A DNA stretch of 64,000 bases from contig NZ_JEOE01000012.1 in the NCBI RefSeq assembly GCF_000708885.1, positions 1-64,000 of the forward strand. The letters run 5' to 3'. Below, in pieces: positions 9,198-18,555 of the stretch. Source of the stretch: Cellulomonas sp. HZM (lineage in GTDB: Bacteria > Actinomycetota > Actinomycetes > Actinomycetales > Cellulomonadaceae). The position numbers were made by a program, and so were the translations under genes. The notes below the pieces were generated by a model, which was not told the origin of the DNA, searched no databases, and was given only the letters and a program-made list of their open reading frames with translations. Position 1 is the first letter of the stretch, and each line of letters begins with the position of its first letter.

Positions 9198-10079
9198 TCA
9201 GATGAGGGCGTCCGACGGCACCGGGCGCTGAGGTGCGGCGCCCTCGCCGTCGTCGCGCCGCACGGCACCCGAGTGGTGCCGCCCCACGGGCAGCACGAGC
9301 GGCGTCCCGGACACGTCGTCGAGCACCACGCGGGACGTCATCCCGAACACGTCGGCGACCATCTGCTCGGTCACGACGTCGGCCGGCGTGCCCTGCGCGT
9401 AGAGCCGGCCCTCGCGCACCGCGACCAGGTGGTCGGCGTAGCGCGCCGCGAGGTTCAGGTCGTGCAGCACCATCACCACGGTCGTGCCGCGGTCGCGGTT
9501 GAGGTCGGTGAGCAGGTCGAGCACCTCGACCTGGTGCGCGACGTCGAGGAACGTCGTCGGCTCGTCGAGCAGCAGCACGTCGGTCTCCTGCGCGAGCGCC
9601 ATCGCGATCCACACGCGCTGGCGCTGGCCGCCGGACAGCTCGTCGATGGGCCGGTCGGCGAGGGCGAGCGTGTCGGTGGCGCGCAGCGCGTCCTCGACGG
9701 CCGCGTCGTCCTGAGCGGTCCAACGGCGGAACCAGCCCTGGTGCGGGTAGCGGCCGCGGCCGACGAGGTCGGCGACCGCGATGCCCTCGGGGCTCACGGG
9801 CGTCTGCGGGAGGAGCCCGAGGATGCCGGCCACGTCGCGCGTGGGGATCTCGTCGATGGGCCGGCCGTCGAGCAGCACCCGCCCGCTCGTCGTGCGCAGC
9901 AGGCGGGCCATCGCGCGCAGGAGCGTGGACTTGCCGCACGCGTTCGCGCCGACGATCGTCGTGATCCGCCCCTGGGGGACCTCGAGCGTCATGTCGTGCA
10001 CGACGACGCGGTCGTCGTACCCGATGGTCGCGGCGTCGACGGCGAGCGTGTGGGTGCTGCGGGGGGAGGGGGTGGTCAC
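9198..10079 (-). CDS. Iron-siderophore ABC importer, ATP-binding subunit (FecE/FepC family)
   Basis: A 293-residue ABC ATPase. Walker A is GANACGKST, the signature is [17 protein letters not shown], Walker B is DVLLLDEPTTFLD and the switch histidine is in VLHDLN. The arrangement [16 protein letters not shown] with TFLDVAHQ is typical of FecE/FepC-type ferric-siderophore importers. GTG 10079 overlaps the TGA of the permease gene (GTGA), so it is coupled. It powers the two-permease channel encoded upstream. Confidence 0.94.
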   Translation of the reverse strand: MTTPSPRSTHTLAVDAATIGYDDRVVVHDMTLEVPQGRITTIVGANACGKSTLLRAMARLLRTTSGRVLLDGRPIDEIPTRDVAGILGLLPQTPVSPEGIAVADLVGRGRYPHQGWFRRWTAQDDAAVEDALRATDTLALADRPIDELSGGQRQRVWIAMALAQETDVLLLDEPTTFLDVAHQVEVLDLLTDLNRDRGTTVVMVLHDLNLAARYADHLVAVREGRLYAQGTPADVVTEQMVADVFGMTSRVVLDDVSGTPLVLPVGRHHSGAVRRDDGEGAAPQRPVPSDALI

Positions 10080-11137
10080 AGCGATGCTCCCGAGCGGTTG
10101 GCCCTGGCGAGGAGCCAGAGCAGGTAGGGGGCGCCGAGGACGCCGGTGACGACGCCCACGGGGAACCGGGTGCCGAGCAGGTGCTGACCCGCGAAGTCGC
10201 CGACGACGACGAGCAGCGCGCCGACGAGCGCGGACGGCCACAGCAGCGGCCCGGAGCCCCGCACGAGGCGGTGGGCGATCGGCCCGGACAGGAACGCGAC
10301 GAAGGCGATCGGGCCCGCCGCTGCGGTGCCGACCGACACGAGCGCGACGGCGACGACGAGAAGCTGCAGACGTGTCCGGTCGGCGGGGACGCCGAGCGCG
10401 GTCGACGCGTCGTCGCCCAGCTGCAGCGCGGTGAGCCGGCGCGCCAGCAGCCATGCGCACGGGACCAGGACGACCATCGCGGCGGCGAGCGGCCCGACGA
10501 CCGGCCAGAAGGCCGAGTTGAGGCTCCCCGTGAGCCAGCGCAGCGCCTCGTTGACCTGGTAGACCTCGCTGCGCGTGAGCGCGTACGAGACGACCGAGTC
10601 GAGCATCGCGCCCACCGCGATGCCGATGAGGATGAGCCGGGTCCCGTGCACGCCGCCGCGCCACGACAGCGCGTAGATCGCGAGCGCGACCCCGATGCCC
10701 GCGACGACGGCCACGCCGGAGAGCACGAGGCCCGACAGGCCGAACGCCGTGATCGACAGGACCGCGGCGGCGGACGCGCCCGCGCTGATCCCGATGATGT
10801 CGGGGCTCGCGAGCGCGTTGCGCAGCATCGTCTGGAACACGACGCCACCCATGCCGAACGCGATGCCGACGAGCACGCCCGCGACCACGCGCGGCAGCCG
10901 GAGCTGGCCGACCGTGTACGACGCGCCCTGCACGTGCTGCCCGAGGACGACGCGCACCACGTCGGCGATCGAGTAGGAGCGCTCGCCGACGCACAGGGTC
11001 ACGACGACGGCCGCGAGCAGGACGACCGCGAGCACCGCGACGACGAGACGCCAGCGCCGGACCCGCGAGCGGCGGCCGGCCGCGACCACGGCCCCCGGGC
11101 GGGCCGCGGCGGCCGGGCGGTCGAGCACCGCGCTCAC
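10076..11137 (-). CDS. Iron-siderophore ABC importer permease (FecCD family), second subunit
   Basis: A 353-residue FecCD permease with about ten predicted membrane segments. The family signatures LRLPRVVAGVLVGIAFGMGGVVFQ and NALASPDIIGISAGAS are present, and the C-terminal TGVLGAPYLLWLL is standard. It starts with GTG 11137, which overlaps the TGA of the other permease gene by the GTGA pattern. The two permeases probably form a heterodimer. Confidence 0.94.
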   Translation of the reverse strand: MSAVLDRPAAAARPGAVVAAGRRSRVRRWRLVVAVLAVVLLAAVVVTLCVGERSYSIADVVRVVLGQHVQGASYTVGQLRLPRVVAGVLVGIAFGMGGVVFQTMLRNALASPDIIGISAGASAAAVLSITAFGLSGLVLSGVAVVAGIGVALAIYALSWRGGVHGTRLILIGIAVGAMLDSVVSYALTRSEVYQVNEALRWLTGSLNSAFWPVVGPLAAAMVVLVPCAWLLARRLTALQLGDDASTALGVPADRTRLQLLVVAVALVSVGTAAAGPIAFVAFLSGPIAHRLVRGSGPLLWPSALVGALLVVVGDFAGQHLLGTRFPVGVVTGVLGAPYLLWLLARANRSGASL

Positions 11138-12186
11138 AGCTCACGCACCTTCTGCCGACGGATGATCCAGATGAACACGGGCGCGCCGAGGACGGCGGTC
11201 ATGACGCCGACCTCGAGCTCCTGCGGGCGTGCGACGACGCGTCCCACGACGTCGGCGCCCAGCAGCAGGGCCGCGCCGAACGCCGCGGAGTACGGGAGCA
11301 GCCAGCGGTGGGACGGGCCGGTGAACGTGCGTGCGAGGTGCGGCATGACGAGCCCGACGAACGCGATGGGCCCGGCGACCGCGACGGCGGTCCCCGCGAG
11401 CAGCACGGCGGCGAGCCCGCCGAGCGCGCGGATCGTGCCCGTGCGCTGGCCGAGCCCGATCGCCAGGTCGTCCCCGAGCGCGAGCGCGTCGAGACCGCGC
11501 GCGGACGCGAACGCGAGGACCGCCCCGACCAGCAGGAACGGCGCGACCTCGACGATCTGCGCGGTGTCGGCCCGGCCGAGCGAGCCCACCTGCCAGAACC
11601 GGAACGTCTCGAGCACGTCGATGCGCGTGAGCAGCACCATCGAGATGAGCGACATGAGCGCGGCGGTGACCGCCGCCCCGGCGAGCGCGATCTTCAGGGG
11701 GGTCGCCCCCTCGCGGCCGGTCGAGCCGATCGCGTACACGAGCGCCGCGGTCGCGGCCGCGCCGAGGAACGCGAGCCAGACGTACTGGTCGATCGACGTC
11801 AGCCCGAACCAGGCGATGCCGACGACCACGAACAGCGACGCGCCCGAGCTGATCCCGAGGATGCCCGGGTCGGCCAGCGGGTTGCGGGTCAGCCCCTGCA
11901 TGAGGGTCCCCGCCATGCCGAGCGCCGCTCCGACGAGCAGCCCGACGACCGTGCGCGGGATGCGCGCGTGCACGGCGACCTGGGACATGTTCGTGGGGTC
12001 GGGGTGCAGCAGGCCCGCGACGACGTCGCCGAACGACACCACGCGTGAGCCGAACGCGAACGACGCGAGGACCATGACCAGCAGCGCGGCGGCGCACACG
12101 ACCAGGCCGACGACGCGTCGACGGCGCAGCGACGCCGACCGCCCCCGTGCGGGGGCGGCCGGCGTCGGTGTGGCGGTGAGCGTCAC
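11134..12186 (-). CDS. Iron-siderophore ABC importer permease (FecCD family), first subunit
   Basis: A 350-residue FecCD permease. It carries ARIPRTVVGLLVGAALGMAG, NPLADPGILGISSGAS and the C-terminal TAVLGAPVFIWII. Like its partner it has about ten membrane segments and a short cytoplasmic start. It begins with GTG 12186, seven bases after the stop of the binding-protein gene. The order binding protein, permease, permease, ATPase is the classic siderophore importer operon. Confidence 0.94.
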   Translation of the reverse strand: MTLTATPTPAAPARGRSASLRRRRVVGLVVCAAALLVMVLASFAFGSRVVSFGDVVAGLLHPDPTNMSQVAVHARIPRTVVGLLVGAALGMAGTLMQGLTRNPLADPGILGISSGASLFVVVGIAWFGLTSIDQYVWLAFLGAAATAALVYAIGSTGREGATPLKIALAGAAVTAALMSLISMVLLTRIDVLETFRFWQVGSLGRADTAQIVEVAPFLLVGAVLAFASARGLDALALGDDLAIGLGQRTGTIRALGGLAAVLLAGTAVAVAGPIAFVGLVMPHLARTFTGPSHRWLLPYSAAFGAALLLGADVVGRVVARPQELEVGVMTAVLGAPVFIWIIRRQKVREL

Positions 12187-12193
12187 CCGAGGG

Positions 12194-13270
12194 TCACTGG
12201 ACCTTCTTGGCGGCGGCCTCGAAGAGGTCGGTGTAGTCGTCGATGCCCCACGGGATCGACAGCACGGTCGGCCCGGAGGTCGACGCGGCGAGCGAGGAGT
12301 TGTCCGGCACGACGACGACCGAGCCGCGCGCGACGGCGGGGATCTTCGACAGCAGCGGGTCCTTCTGCAGCCACGCGAGCGTGCTGTCGTCGCCGTAGGT
12401 GACGAGGATGTCGGCGTCGGCGAGCTTGTCGGCGTTCTCCGCGCTCAGCTGGCCCGCGAACTTCTTGTCGCTCGACAGCGCGGTCACCGAGGGGGCGAGC
12501 TTCAGGCCCAGGTCCTCGACGTACTCGACGCGCGCGTCGTCCTGCGTGTAGACCCAGAACTTGCTCTTGTCGGCCTTGTCGATCCACGTGTAGGCGAACG
12601 TCTTCCCGGCGATGTCCGGGTGCGCCGCGACGGCGTCCGCGATGACCTTGTCGACCTCGTCGACCTTCGCCTGCGCCTGCGTCTTGAGGCCGATGGCCTC
12701 GCCGTCGAGCAGCGCGGTCTCGCGCCACGTCGTGGCCCACGCGACGCGGGGGAACGACACGGTCGGCGCGATGGCCGAGAGCTGTGTCCAGTCGTCCTTC
12801 GACAGGCCCGAGTAGGCGGCGAGGACCACGTCGGGCTGGGTGTCGTTGACGCCCTCGAAGTCGATGCCTGCCGTCTCGTCGAACAGCTTGGGCAGCTTGT
12901 CGCCGGTCGCGCCGAGCTTGCTGAGGGCGTCGAACGTCCAGGGCAGCACGCCGTCGCCGTTGTCGTCGCCGTACGCCTGCTTGGCGAACCCGACGGGCAC
13001 GACACCGAGCGAGATCGGCACGTCCTGGTTGGCCCACGCGACGGTCGCGACGCGCTCGGGCTTCGCGGGGACCGTGGTGTCGCCGAAGGTGTTCTTCAGC
13101 GTGACCGGGAACGCCTGGGCGGTCGCCGCGGTCTCGCCGGCCGAGGGTGTGGTCGCACCGGCCGTCGCGCCCGAGTCGTCGGAACCGCCCGACGAGCAGG
13201 CGGTCAGGGCGAGCGCCGCGACGGCGGCGAGGGCGGCGAACCGGGCGGGGCGCGGCAGGGCGGGGCGCAT
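12194..13270 (-). CDS. Iron-siderophore binding lipoprotein (FepB/FhuD-like)
   Basis: A 358-residue substrate-binding protein. Residues 1-24 are a lipoprotein signal with lipobox LTAC, so it is anchored to the outer face of the membrane. After a Ser/Thr/Gly-rich linker comes the helical-backbone binding fold: VTLKNTFGDTTVPAKPERVATVAW starts the N-lobe, and DADILVTYGDDSTLAWLQKDP lies in the C-lobe. Cluster A-1 proteins of this type bind ferric siderophores or other iron chelates; which one is not visible. The gene is first in the operon, directly behind a DtxR/IdeR box. Confidence 0.93.
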   Translation of the reverse strand: MRPALPRPARFAALAAVAALALTACSSGGSDDSGATAGATTPSAGETAATAQAFPVTLKNTFGDTTVPAKPERVATVAWANQDVPISLGVVPVGFAKQAYGDDNGDGVLPWTFDALSKLGATGDKLPKLFDETAGIDFEGVNDTQPDVVLAAYSGLSKDDWTQLSAIAPTVSFPRVAWATTWRETALLDGEAIGLKTQAQAKVDEVDKVIADAVAAHPDIAGKTFAYTWIDKADKSKFWVYTQDDARVEYVEDLGLKLAPSVTALSSDKKFAGQLSAENADKLADADILVTYGDDSTLAWLQKDPLLSKIPAVARGSVVVVPDNSSLAASTSGPTVLSIPWGIDDYTDLFEAAAKKVQ

Positions 13271-13292
13271 CGGAGTCCTCTGGGGTCGACTG

Positions 13293-13311
13293 TTAGGCGA
13301 GGCTCACCTTA
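13293..13311 (-). promoter_or_regulatory. DtxR/IdeR iron box upstream of the siderophore importer
   Basis: TTAGGCGAGGCTCACCTTA (13293-13311) matches 15 of 19 positions of the DtxR/IdeR consensus TTAGGTTAGGCTAACCTAA. It ends 22 bases before the start of the binding-protein gene, so Fe(II)-bound repressor should shut the operon off when iron is plentiful. Confidence 0.88.
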
Positions 13312-13393
13312 TGCGTGCGCACGGCACGTTCCAAGCGGACCTAGGTCACAGCCCGATCCAACATTTGCTTGCGCCCGTTTCTGCCCGGGTGTG

Positions 13394-13423
13394 TTGACAG
13401 GCGCCCGCGAAGCGGAGCACGAT
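13394..13423 (+). promoter_or_regulatory. Predicted promoter of the DeoR regulator and PTS operon
   Basis: TTGACA (13394-13399), 18 bases and CACGAT (13418-13423), giving a leader of roughly 50 bases before GTG 13479. The -35 is perfect, the -10 mediocre. Confidence 0.5.
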
Positions 13424-13478
13424 GTCGAACCGAGGCGGATGGATCACCCGATCCGGTCCACGAGACGACGGAGCGCAC

Positions 13479-14240
13479 GTGTACGCACAGGAGCGGCACC
13501 AGAAGATCCTCGCGGCGGCGCGCGCCGACGGGCGCGTCGACGTCGCCGGCCTCGCCGCCTCGCTCGACGTCACCCCCGAGACGATCCGCCGCGACCTCAC
13601 GGTCCTCGAGCGCCACGGGCTGGTGCGCCGGGTGCACGGCGGTGCGATCCCCGTCGAGCGGCTCGGGTTCGAGCCCGGGCTCGCGGACCGCGAGCGCATG
13701 CTCGCGGGCGAGAAGGACCGGATCGCACGGGCAGCGCTCGAAGAGCTCCCCGACGGCGGCGCCGTGATCCTCGACGCGGGCACGACCACCGTCCGCCTCG
13801 CGGAGATGCTCCCGCAGGACCGGGAGATCATCGTCGTCACCCACGCGCTCCCCGTCGCGACGGTGCTCGCCTCGCGGCCCAACGTCACGCTGCACCTCGT
13901 GGGCGGCACGATCCGCGGCCGCACGCTGGCGGGCGTCGGCGACTGGGCCGTGCGGGCGCTCGCGGACGTGCGGGTCGACGTCACGTTCCTCGGCACCAAC
14001 GGGCTCACGGTCGAGAACGGCCTCACGACTCCCGACCTCGCCGAGGCCGCGGTCAAGCGCGCCCTCGTCGCCGCCGGGCGCCGCACCGTCGTGCTCGCCG
14101 ACCACAGCAAGGTCGGCCGCTCGGACCTGGCCATCGTCGCGCCGCTCGGCGTCGTCGACACGCTCATCACGGACACCGGCCTCGACAACGAGACCACCGA
14201 GGAGATCGAGTCCGCAGGGCCGCGCGTCGTGCGCGCCTGA
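13479..14240 (+). CDS. DeoR-family transcriptional regulator of the hexitol PTS operon
   Basis: A 253-residue DeoR/GlpR-type repressor. It has an N-terminal winged helix (RHQKILAAARADGRVDVAGL, then TPETIRRDLTVLERHGLVRRVHGGA) and the DeoRC sugar-phosphate sensor (DAGTTTVRLAEML, NGLTVENGLTTPDLAEAAVKRA, LADHSKVGRSDLA). GTG 13479 gives the family's usual start (VYAQERHQKI) with ACGGAG upstream; an in-frame ATG at 13422 lies inside the promoter. The regulator is first in line with the PTS genes and probably senses a phosphorylated intermediate of the pathway. Confidence 0.92.
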   Translation: MYAQERHQKILAAARADGRVDVAGLAASLDVTPETIRRDLTVLERHGLVRRVHGGAIPVERLGFEPGLADRERMLAGEKDRIARAALEELPDGGAVILDAGTTTVRLAEMLPQDREIIVVTHALPVATVLASRPNVTLHLVGGTIRGRTLAGVGDWAVRALADVRVDVTFLGTNGLTVENGLTTPDLAEAAVKRALVAAGRRTVVLADHSKVGRSDLAIVAPLGVVDTLITDTGLDNETTEEIESAGPRVVRA

Positions 14241-14299
14241 CGGCACCGCCCTCACCACCCAGGTCGTGCCGACGGCGGCGCGACGAGCGAAGGAGAACG

Positions 14300-15340
14300 A
14301 TGAAGGTCTTCCGCTTCTACGCCCCCGGCGACGTGCGGCTCGAGGACGCCCCCGAGCCGACGGCCGGACCCGGTGAGGTCAAGCTGCGCGTCCGTGCGTG
14401 CTCCATGTGCGGCACCGACGTCAAGATCTCGCAGGCGGGCCACCTGCGCATCCGGCCGCCGCGCGTCATGGGCCACGAGATCGCCGGCGAGGTCGTCGAG
14501 GTCGGCGCGGGTGTCGAGGGCTGGAGCGCAGGCGACCGCGTGCAGGTCATCGCCGCGATCCCGTGCGGCCGGTGCGAGTACTGCACCGCCGGCCTGATGA
14601 CGATCTGCCCGAACCAGGTGTCGATGGGCTACGACTTCGACGGGGGCTTCGCGCCCTACACCGTCGTCCCGGCCGAGGTCCTGGCCGTGGACGGCCTCAA
14701 CCGCATCCCCGAGAACGTCTCCTACGCGGAGGCGTCCGTCGCGGAGCCGTTCGCGTGCGCGATCAACGCGCAGGAGCTCATCGACGTGCACGACGGCGAC
14801 GTCGTCGTGGTCGTCGGCTCCGGCCCCATCGGGTGCCTGCACGTGCGGCTCGCGCGTGCCCGGGGCGCCGCCCAGGTGTACCTCGTCGAGCTCAGCCGCG
14901 AGCGTCTCGACCTCGCCGCCGCCGTCGTGCAGCCGGACGCCGCGATCTGCTCGGCGGAGACCGACCCGGTCGAGGCGGTGCGCGAGCTCACCGGGGGCAA
15001 GGGCGCGAGCGTCGTCATCACCGCAGCCGCGTCCGGTGCCGCCCAGGAGCAGGCGCTGCAGATGCTCGCCCCGCGCGGCAGGTTCTCGCTGTTCGGCGGC
15101 CTCCCCAAGGACCGGCCGACGATCACCCTGGACTCGAACGTCGTGCACTACAAGGAGCTCATGCTCATGGGTGCCAACGGATCGAGCCCGCAGCACAACA
15201 AGCAGGCGCTCGCGCTGATCGCCGACGGGAGCGTGCCCGTCGCCGATCTCATCACGCACCGCCTGCCGCTGGACCAGGTGGCCGAGGGCATCGAGGTCGT
15301 GCGCTCGGGCGCCGGCATCAAGGTCACCATCGAGCCCTGA
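14300..15340 (+). CDS. Zinc-dependent medium-chain dehydrogenase, probable hexitol-phosphate dehydrogenase
   Basis: A 346-residue medium-chain dehydrogenase. The catalytic zinc site is Cys37 with His59-Glu60 (GHE). The structural zinc cysteines are at 89, 92, 95 and 103. The nucleotide fold has VVVGSGPIGCLH and ends strand 2 in VELS, fitting NAD. The family includes sorbitol, threonine and galactitol-1-phosphate dehydrogenases. Lying between the DeoR regulator and the mannitol-type PTS, it probably oxidises the hexitol phosphate made by the transporter, a job usually done by the unrelated MtlD. ATG 14300 follows AAGGAG. The exact substrate is inferred. Confidence 0.85.
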   Translation: MKVFRFYAPGDVRLEDAPEPTAGPGEVKLRVRACSMCGTDVKISQAGHLRIRPPRVMGHEIAGEVVEVGAGVEGWSAGDRVQVIAAIPCGRCEYCTAGLMTICPNQVSMGYDFDGGFAPYTVVPAEVLAVDGLNRIPENVSYAEASVAEPFACAINAQELIDVHDGDVVVVVGSGPIGCLHVRLARARGAAQVYLVELSRERLDLAAAVVQPDAAICSAETDPVEAVRELTGGKGASVVITAAASGAAQEQALQMLAPRGRFSLFGGLPKDRPTITLDSNVVHYKELMLMGANGSSPQHNKQALALIADGSVPVADLITHRLPLDQVAEGIEVVRSGAGIKVTIEP

Positions 15341-15401
15341 GGGGCGCACGCGTTACCTGGCAGATCAACGACGATCACCAAGAGTGGAGTGTGAGCCGCA
15401 C

Positions 15402-16994
15402 ATGGCCACAGCAGCAGTCGCACCGACCGCGACGCGCGGCAAGACCGCGCAGGTCCGCCTCCAGAGGTTCGGGGCGTTCCTGACGGGCATGATCATGCCC
15501 AACCTCCCCGCATTCCTCGCGTGGGGGCTCATCACCGCGCTGTTCATCGCGGTGGGCTGGTTCCCCAACGGCATCCTCGGCGGGTTCGGCAACGCGGACG
15601 CGGCCGGCGCCTGGCAGGGTGCCGCGACGCAGCTCGTCCAGGCCGACGACGGGACGACGTTCCACCAGTACCTCGGCCTCGTCGGCCCGATGGTCACGTT
15701 CCTGCTTCCCCTGCTGATCGCGAACTCCGGCGGACGCATGGTCTACGGCGAGCGCGGCGGGGTGGTCGCGACGATCGCGACCGTCGGCGTCATCGTCGGC
15801 TCGACCGTGCCGATGTTCCTCGGCGCGATGATCGTCGGCCCGCTGGCCGCATGGGTCATGAAGCAGGTCGACAGCATCTGGGACGGCAAGATCAGGCCCG
15901 GCTTCGAGATGCTCGTCAACATGTTCTCGGCGGCGATCGTCGGGGGAGCGCTGTCGATCGGGGCGTTCTTCGGCATCGCCCCGATCGTGACGCACATCAG
16001 CGCGTGGCTCGGCGACATCGTGAGCTGGCTGTCGGACAACCACCTGCTGCCCGCGATGAGCATCATCGTGGAGCCGGCCAAGGTGCTGTTCCTCAACAAC
16101 GCGATCGGCAACGGCGTGCTCGTGCCGCTCGGCGCACAGCAGGTCACCGAGCAGGGCAAGTCGCTCCTGTTCCTCGTCGAGGCCAACCCCGGGCCGGGCC
16201 TGGGCATCCTGCTCGCCTACACGCTGCTCGGCGTCGGCGCAGCGCGCTCGACCGCACCGGGCGCGATCATCGTGCAGTTCTTCGGTGGCATCCACGAGGT
16301 GTACTTCCCGTTCGTGCTCATGAAGCCGGCGCTCATCGTGGCCGCCATCGCCGGTGGCGCCACGGGCATCGCGACGAACGTCGTGTTCGGCTCGGGGCTC
16401 GTCGGTCCCGCGGCACCCGGCTCGATCTTCGCGGTGTACGCGCAGACCGCCAAGGGCAGCTGGCTCGGCGTGACGCTGTCGGTGTTCCTCGCCGCGCTCG
16501 TGTCGTTCCTCGTCTCGGCGGTCATCCTGCGGGCCACCCGCAAGCGGGACCTCGCCGCGGGTCAGAGCGGCGACCTCGAGGCGGCGATCGCTGCGACCGA
16601 GGCGAACAAGGGCAGGTCCTCGGCGGCGCTGTCGGCGCTGCGTGCCGAGGAGGCGCAGGCGGCCGGCGGGCACGCGGCGCCGATCCGCTCGATCGTGTTC
16701 GCGTGCGACGCGGGCATGGGCTCGAGCGCGATGGGCGCGAGCGTGCTGCGCGACAAGCTCCGCAAGGCCGGGGTCGAGGGCGTCACGGTCGTCAACAAGG
16801 CCGTCGCGAACCTCGAGGACGACGCGGACCTCGTGATCAGCCAGCGCGAGCTCACGGACCGAGCACGGCTGCGGGCACCGGGGTCGCGTCACGTCTCCGT
16901 CGACAACTTCATGAACAGCCCGGTGTACGACGAGGTCGTCGCGCAGGCCAAGGCGTCGCAGGCGGCCGACGGCGTCGGTCAGGGGGCGTCATGA
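15402..16994 (+). CDS. mtlA: PTS mannitol-type transporter, EIICB
   Basis: A 530-residue membrane permease fused to an EIIB domain. Residues 1-340 are the IIC channel with the mannitol-family opening VRLQRFGAFLTGMIMPNLPAFLAWGLITALF and NSGGRMVYGERGG, plus GGIHEVYFPFVLMKP. After a linker the IIB domain has the phosphorylated Cys435 in FACDAGMGSSAMGAS. It imports and phosphorylates a hexitol, most likely D-mannitol. IIA is a separate protein encoded next and overlapping by ATGA, unlike E. coli MtlA, which has IIA fused on. Confidence 0.93.
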   Translation: MATAAVAPTATRGKTAQVRLQRFGAFLTGMIMPNLPAFLAWGLITALFIAVGWFPNGILGGFGNADAAGAWQGAATQLVQADDGTTFHQYLGLVGPMVTFLLPLLIANSGGRMVYGERGGVVATIATVGVIVGSTVPMFLGAMIVGPLAAWVMKQVDSIWDGKIRPGFEMLVNMFSAAIVGGALSIGAFFGIAPIVTHISAWLGDIVSWLSDNHLLPAMSIIVEPAKVLFLNNAIGNGVLVPLGAQQVTEQGKSLLFLVEANPGPGLGILLAYTLLGVGAARSTAPGAIIVQFFGGIHEVYFPFVLMKPALIVAAIAGGATGIATNVVFGSGLVGPAAPGSIFAVYAQTAKGSWLGVTLSVFLAALVSFLVSAVILRATRKRDLAAGQSGDLEAAIAATEANKGRSSAALSALRAEEAQAAGGHAAPIRSIVFACDAGMGSSAMGASVLRDKLRKAGVEGVTVVNKAVANLEDDADLVISQRELTDRARLRAPGSRHVSVDNFMNSPVYDEVVAQAKASQAADGVGQGAS

Positions 16995-17428
16995 CGGAGA
17001 TCCTGTCGCGCGACCTCGTCGTGCCCCACGGCCGGGCGACGACGCGCGAGGAGGCCATCGACGAGGCCGGTGCGCTGCTCGTCGGCGCGGGTGCGGTCAC
17101 GGACGCGTACGTCTCGGCGATGCACGCACGCGAGCGCTCGGTGTCGACCTACATGGGCAACGACCTCGCGATCCCGCACGGCACCAACGAGGCGAAGGAC
17201 GAGATCGTCCGCTCGGCCGTGTGCCTCGTCAGGTACGACGCGCCGATCGACTGGGGCGGCAACCCGGTGCGCGTCGTCGTCGGGATCGCGGGCGTCGGCG
17301 ACGAGCACCTCGGGATCCTCGGCAAGATCGCCGTGGTGTTCGCCGACCAGGACGAGGCACGGCGCGTGCTCGACGCCGGGACGCAGGACGAGCTGCTCGA
17401 CGTCCTGCAGGCGGTCAACACCGACTGA
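16991..17428 (+). CDS. mtlF: PTS mannitol-type EIIA component
   Basis: A 145-residue EIIA of the mannitol/fructose class. The phosphorylated residue is His63 in LAIPHGTNEAK. It passes phosphate from HPr to the Cys of the IIB domain. ATG 16991 overlaps the TGA of the permease gene by ATGA, so equal synthesis is likely. Confidence 0.93.
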   Translation: MTEILSRDLVVPHGRATTREEAIDEAGALLVGAGAVTDAYVSAMHARERSVSTYMGNDLAIPHGTNEAKDEIVRSAVCLVRYDAPIDWGGNPVRVVVGIAGVGDEHLGILGKIAVVFADQDEARRVLDAGTQDELLDVLQAVNTD

Positions 17429-17488
17429 GCCGAACCCACCTCAGGTGAGCCCACGCCTGCACCGGTACCCGTCCGACGAGGAGCCACG

Positions 17489-18466
17489 TTGATCGTCACC
17501 GTCACACCGAACCCGAGCCTGGACCGCACGTTCGACGTGCCGTCGCTCGCCGTCGGGGAGGTCAACCGCGCCAGCGGCACGCACGTGCACCCGGGCGGGA
17601 AGGGCATCAACGTGTCGCGCGCGCTGTCCCGCCACGGCGTCGCCACGCGTGCGGTGCTGCCGCTGGGCGGTGCGGACGGCATCGAGCTCTCGGTGCTGCT
17701 GCGGGCGCTCGACGTCGAGGTCCACGCCGTGGCGCTGGGCGGCTCGACGCGCAGCAACGTCGCGGTCGTCGACGCGTCGGGCGTGACGACCAAGGTCAAC
17801 GCCGCAGGTCCGCGGCTCGCCGCGGACGAGGTGTCGGCCCTGGTGGCGGCGGTCGAGCTCGAGCTCGACGCCGTCCGCGACGACCCGTCCAGCTGGCTGG
17901 TCCTCGCCGGGAGCGTGCCCGAGGGCGCGGGCGAGGACCTGTACCCCCGGCTGGTGGCGGCGGCACGGGCGCGGGGGGTCGCGGTCGCGGTCGACGCCTC
18001 GGGAGACGATCTCGCCGGCACGGTCGCCGCGGGGGGCACCGACCTGCTCAAGCCGAACCTCGAGGAGCTGTGGCACCTGCTCGGGCACACGCCGACGACC
18101 GTCGGCGGAGTCGCGGACGGGGCGCGTTCCGTGCTGGGGCAGGGGCACCGTCGCGTGCTCGTGTCTCTCGGCCCCGACGGCGCCCTGCTCGTCACGCCGG
18201 ACGGGACCTGGTGGGCCGGGGGACCGCCCCTGGTACCGCGCAGCACGGTCGGCGCGGGCGACTGCACGCTCGCCGGCTTCCTGTCGGCGGACGGCGCGCC
18301 CGCCGAGCGTCTGCGCACGGCGGTCGCGTGGGGGCGCGCGGCGGTCTCCCTCCCGGGCAGCGCGGCGCCCGGTCCCGACGACCTCGACCTCGCGGCCGTG
18401 CGCGTCGTCCCGGATCCCCCCGCGGACGCGCTGCCCCGCGACCTCGCGCCGGTCGCCACCGGCTGA
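17489..18466 (+). CDS. PfkB-family 1-phosphofructokinase-type hexose kinase
   Basis: A 325-residue ribokinase-fold kinase of the FruK/LacC/PfkB group. The N-terminal VTVTPNPSLDRTFDV and HPGGKGINVSRAL, and the C-terminal TVGAGDCTLAGFL with the catalytic Asp, are diagnostic. It would phosphorylate fructose-1-phosphate, fructose-6-phosphate or tagatose-6-phosphate. In this operon it may take the ketose phosphate from the dehydrogenase step. Start is TTG 17489, selected because GAGGAG lies about six bases before it; there is no ATG or GTG nearby in frame. Confidence 0.88.
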   Translation: MIVTVTPNPSLDRTFDVPSLAVGEVNRASGTHVHPGGKGINVSRALSRHGVATRAVLPLGGADGIELSVLLRALDVEVHAVALGGSTRSNVAVVDASGVTTKVNAAGPRLAADEVSALVAAVELELDAVRDDPSSWLVLAGSVPEGAGEDLYPRLVAAARARGVAVAVDASGDDLAGTVAAGGTDLLKPNLEELWHLLGHTPTTVGGVADGARSVLGQGHRRVLVSLGPDGALLVTPDGTWWAGGPPLVPRSTVGAGDCTLAGFLSADGAPAERLRTAVAWGRAAVSLPGSAAPGPDDLDLAAVRVVPDPPADALPRDLAPVATG

Positions 18467-18555
18467 CCGCCGTGGCCCGCCGCGCGCGCACGCACGACCC
18501 CGTACCCCGAGCCGTACCAGCACCTGTACCAGTACCCGCACGAAGGAGGACCACG

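Noticed and set aside
10181..15340. A 1719-codon open frame on the plus strand, and other very long frames opposite real genes
   Set aside because: Composition is the Arg/Ala/Gly-rich mirror of genes on the other strand; only its last 346 codons, from ATG 14300, are a real gene. High GC removes stop codons by chance.
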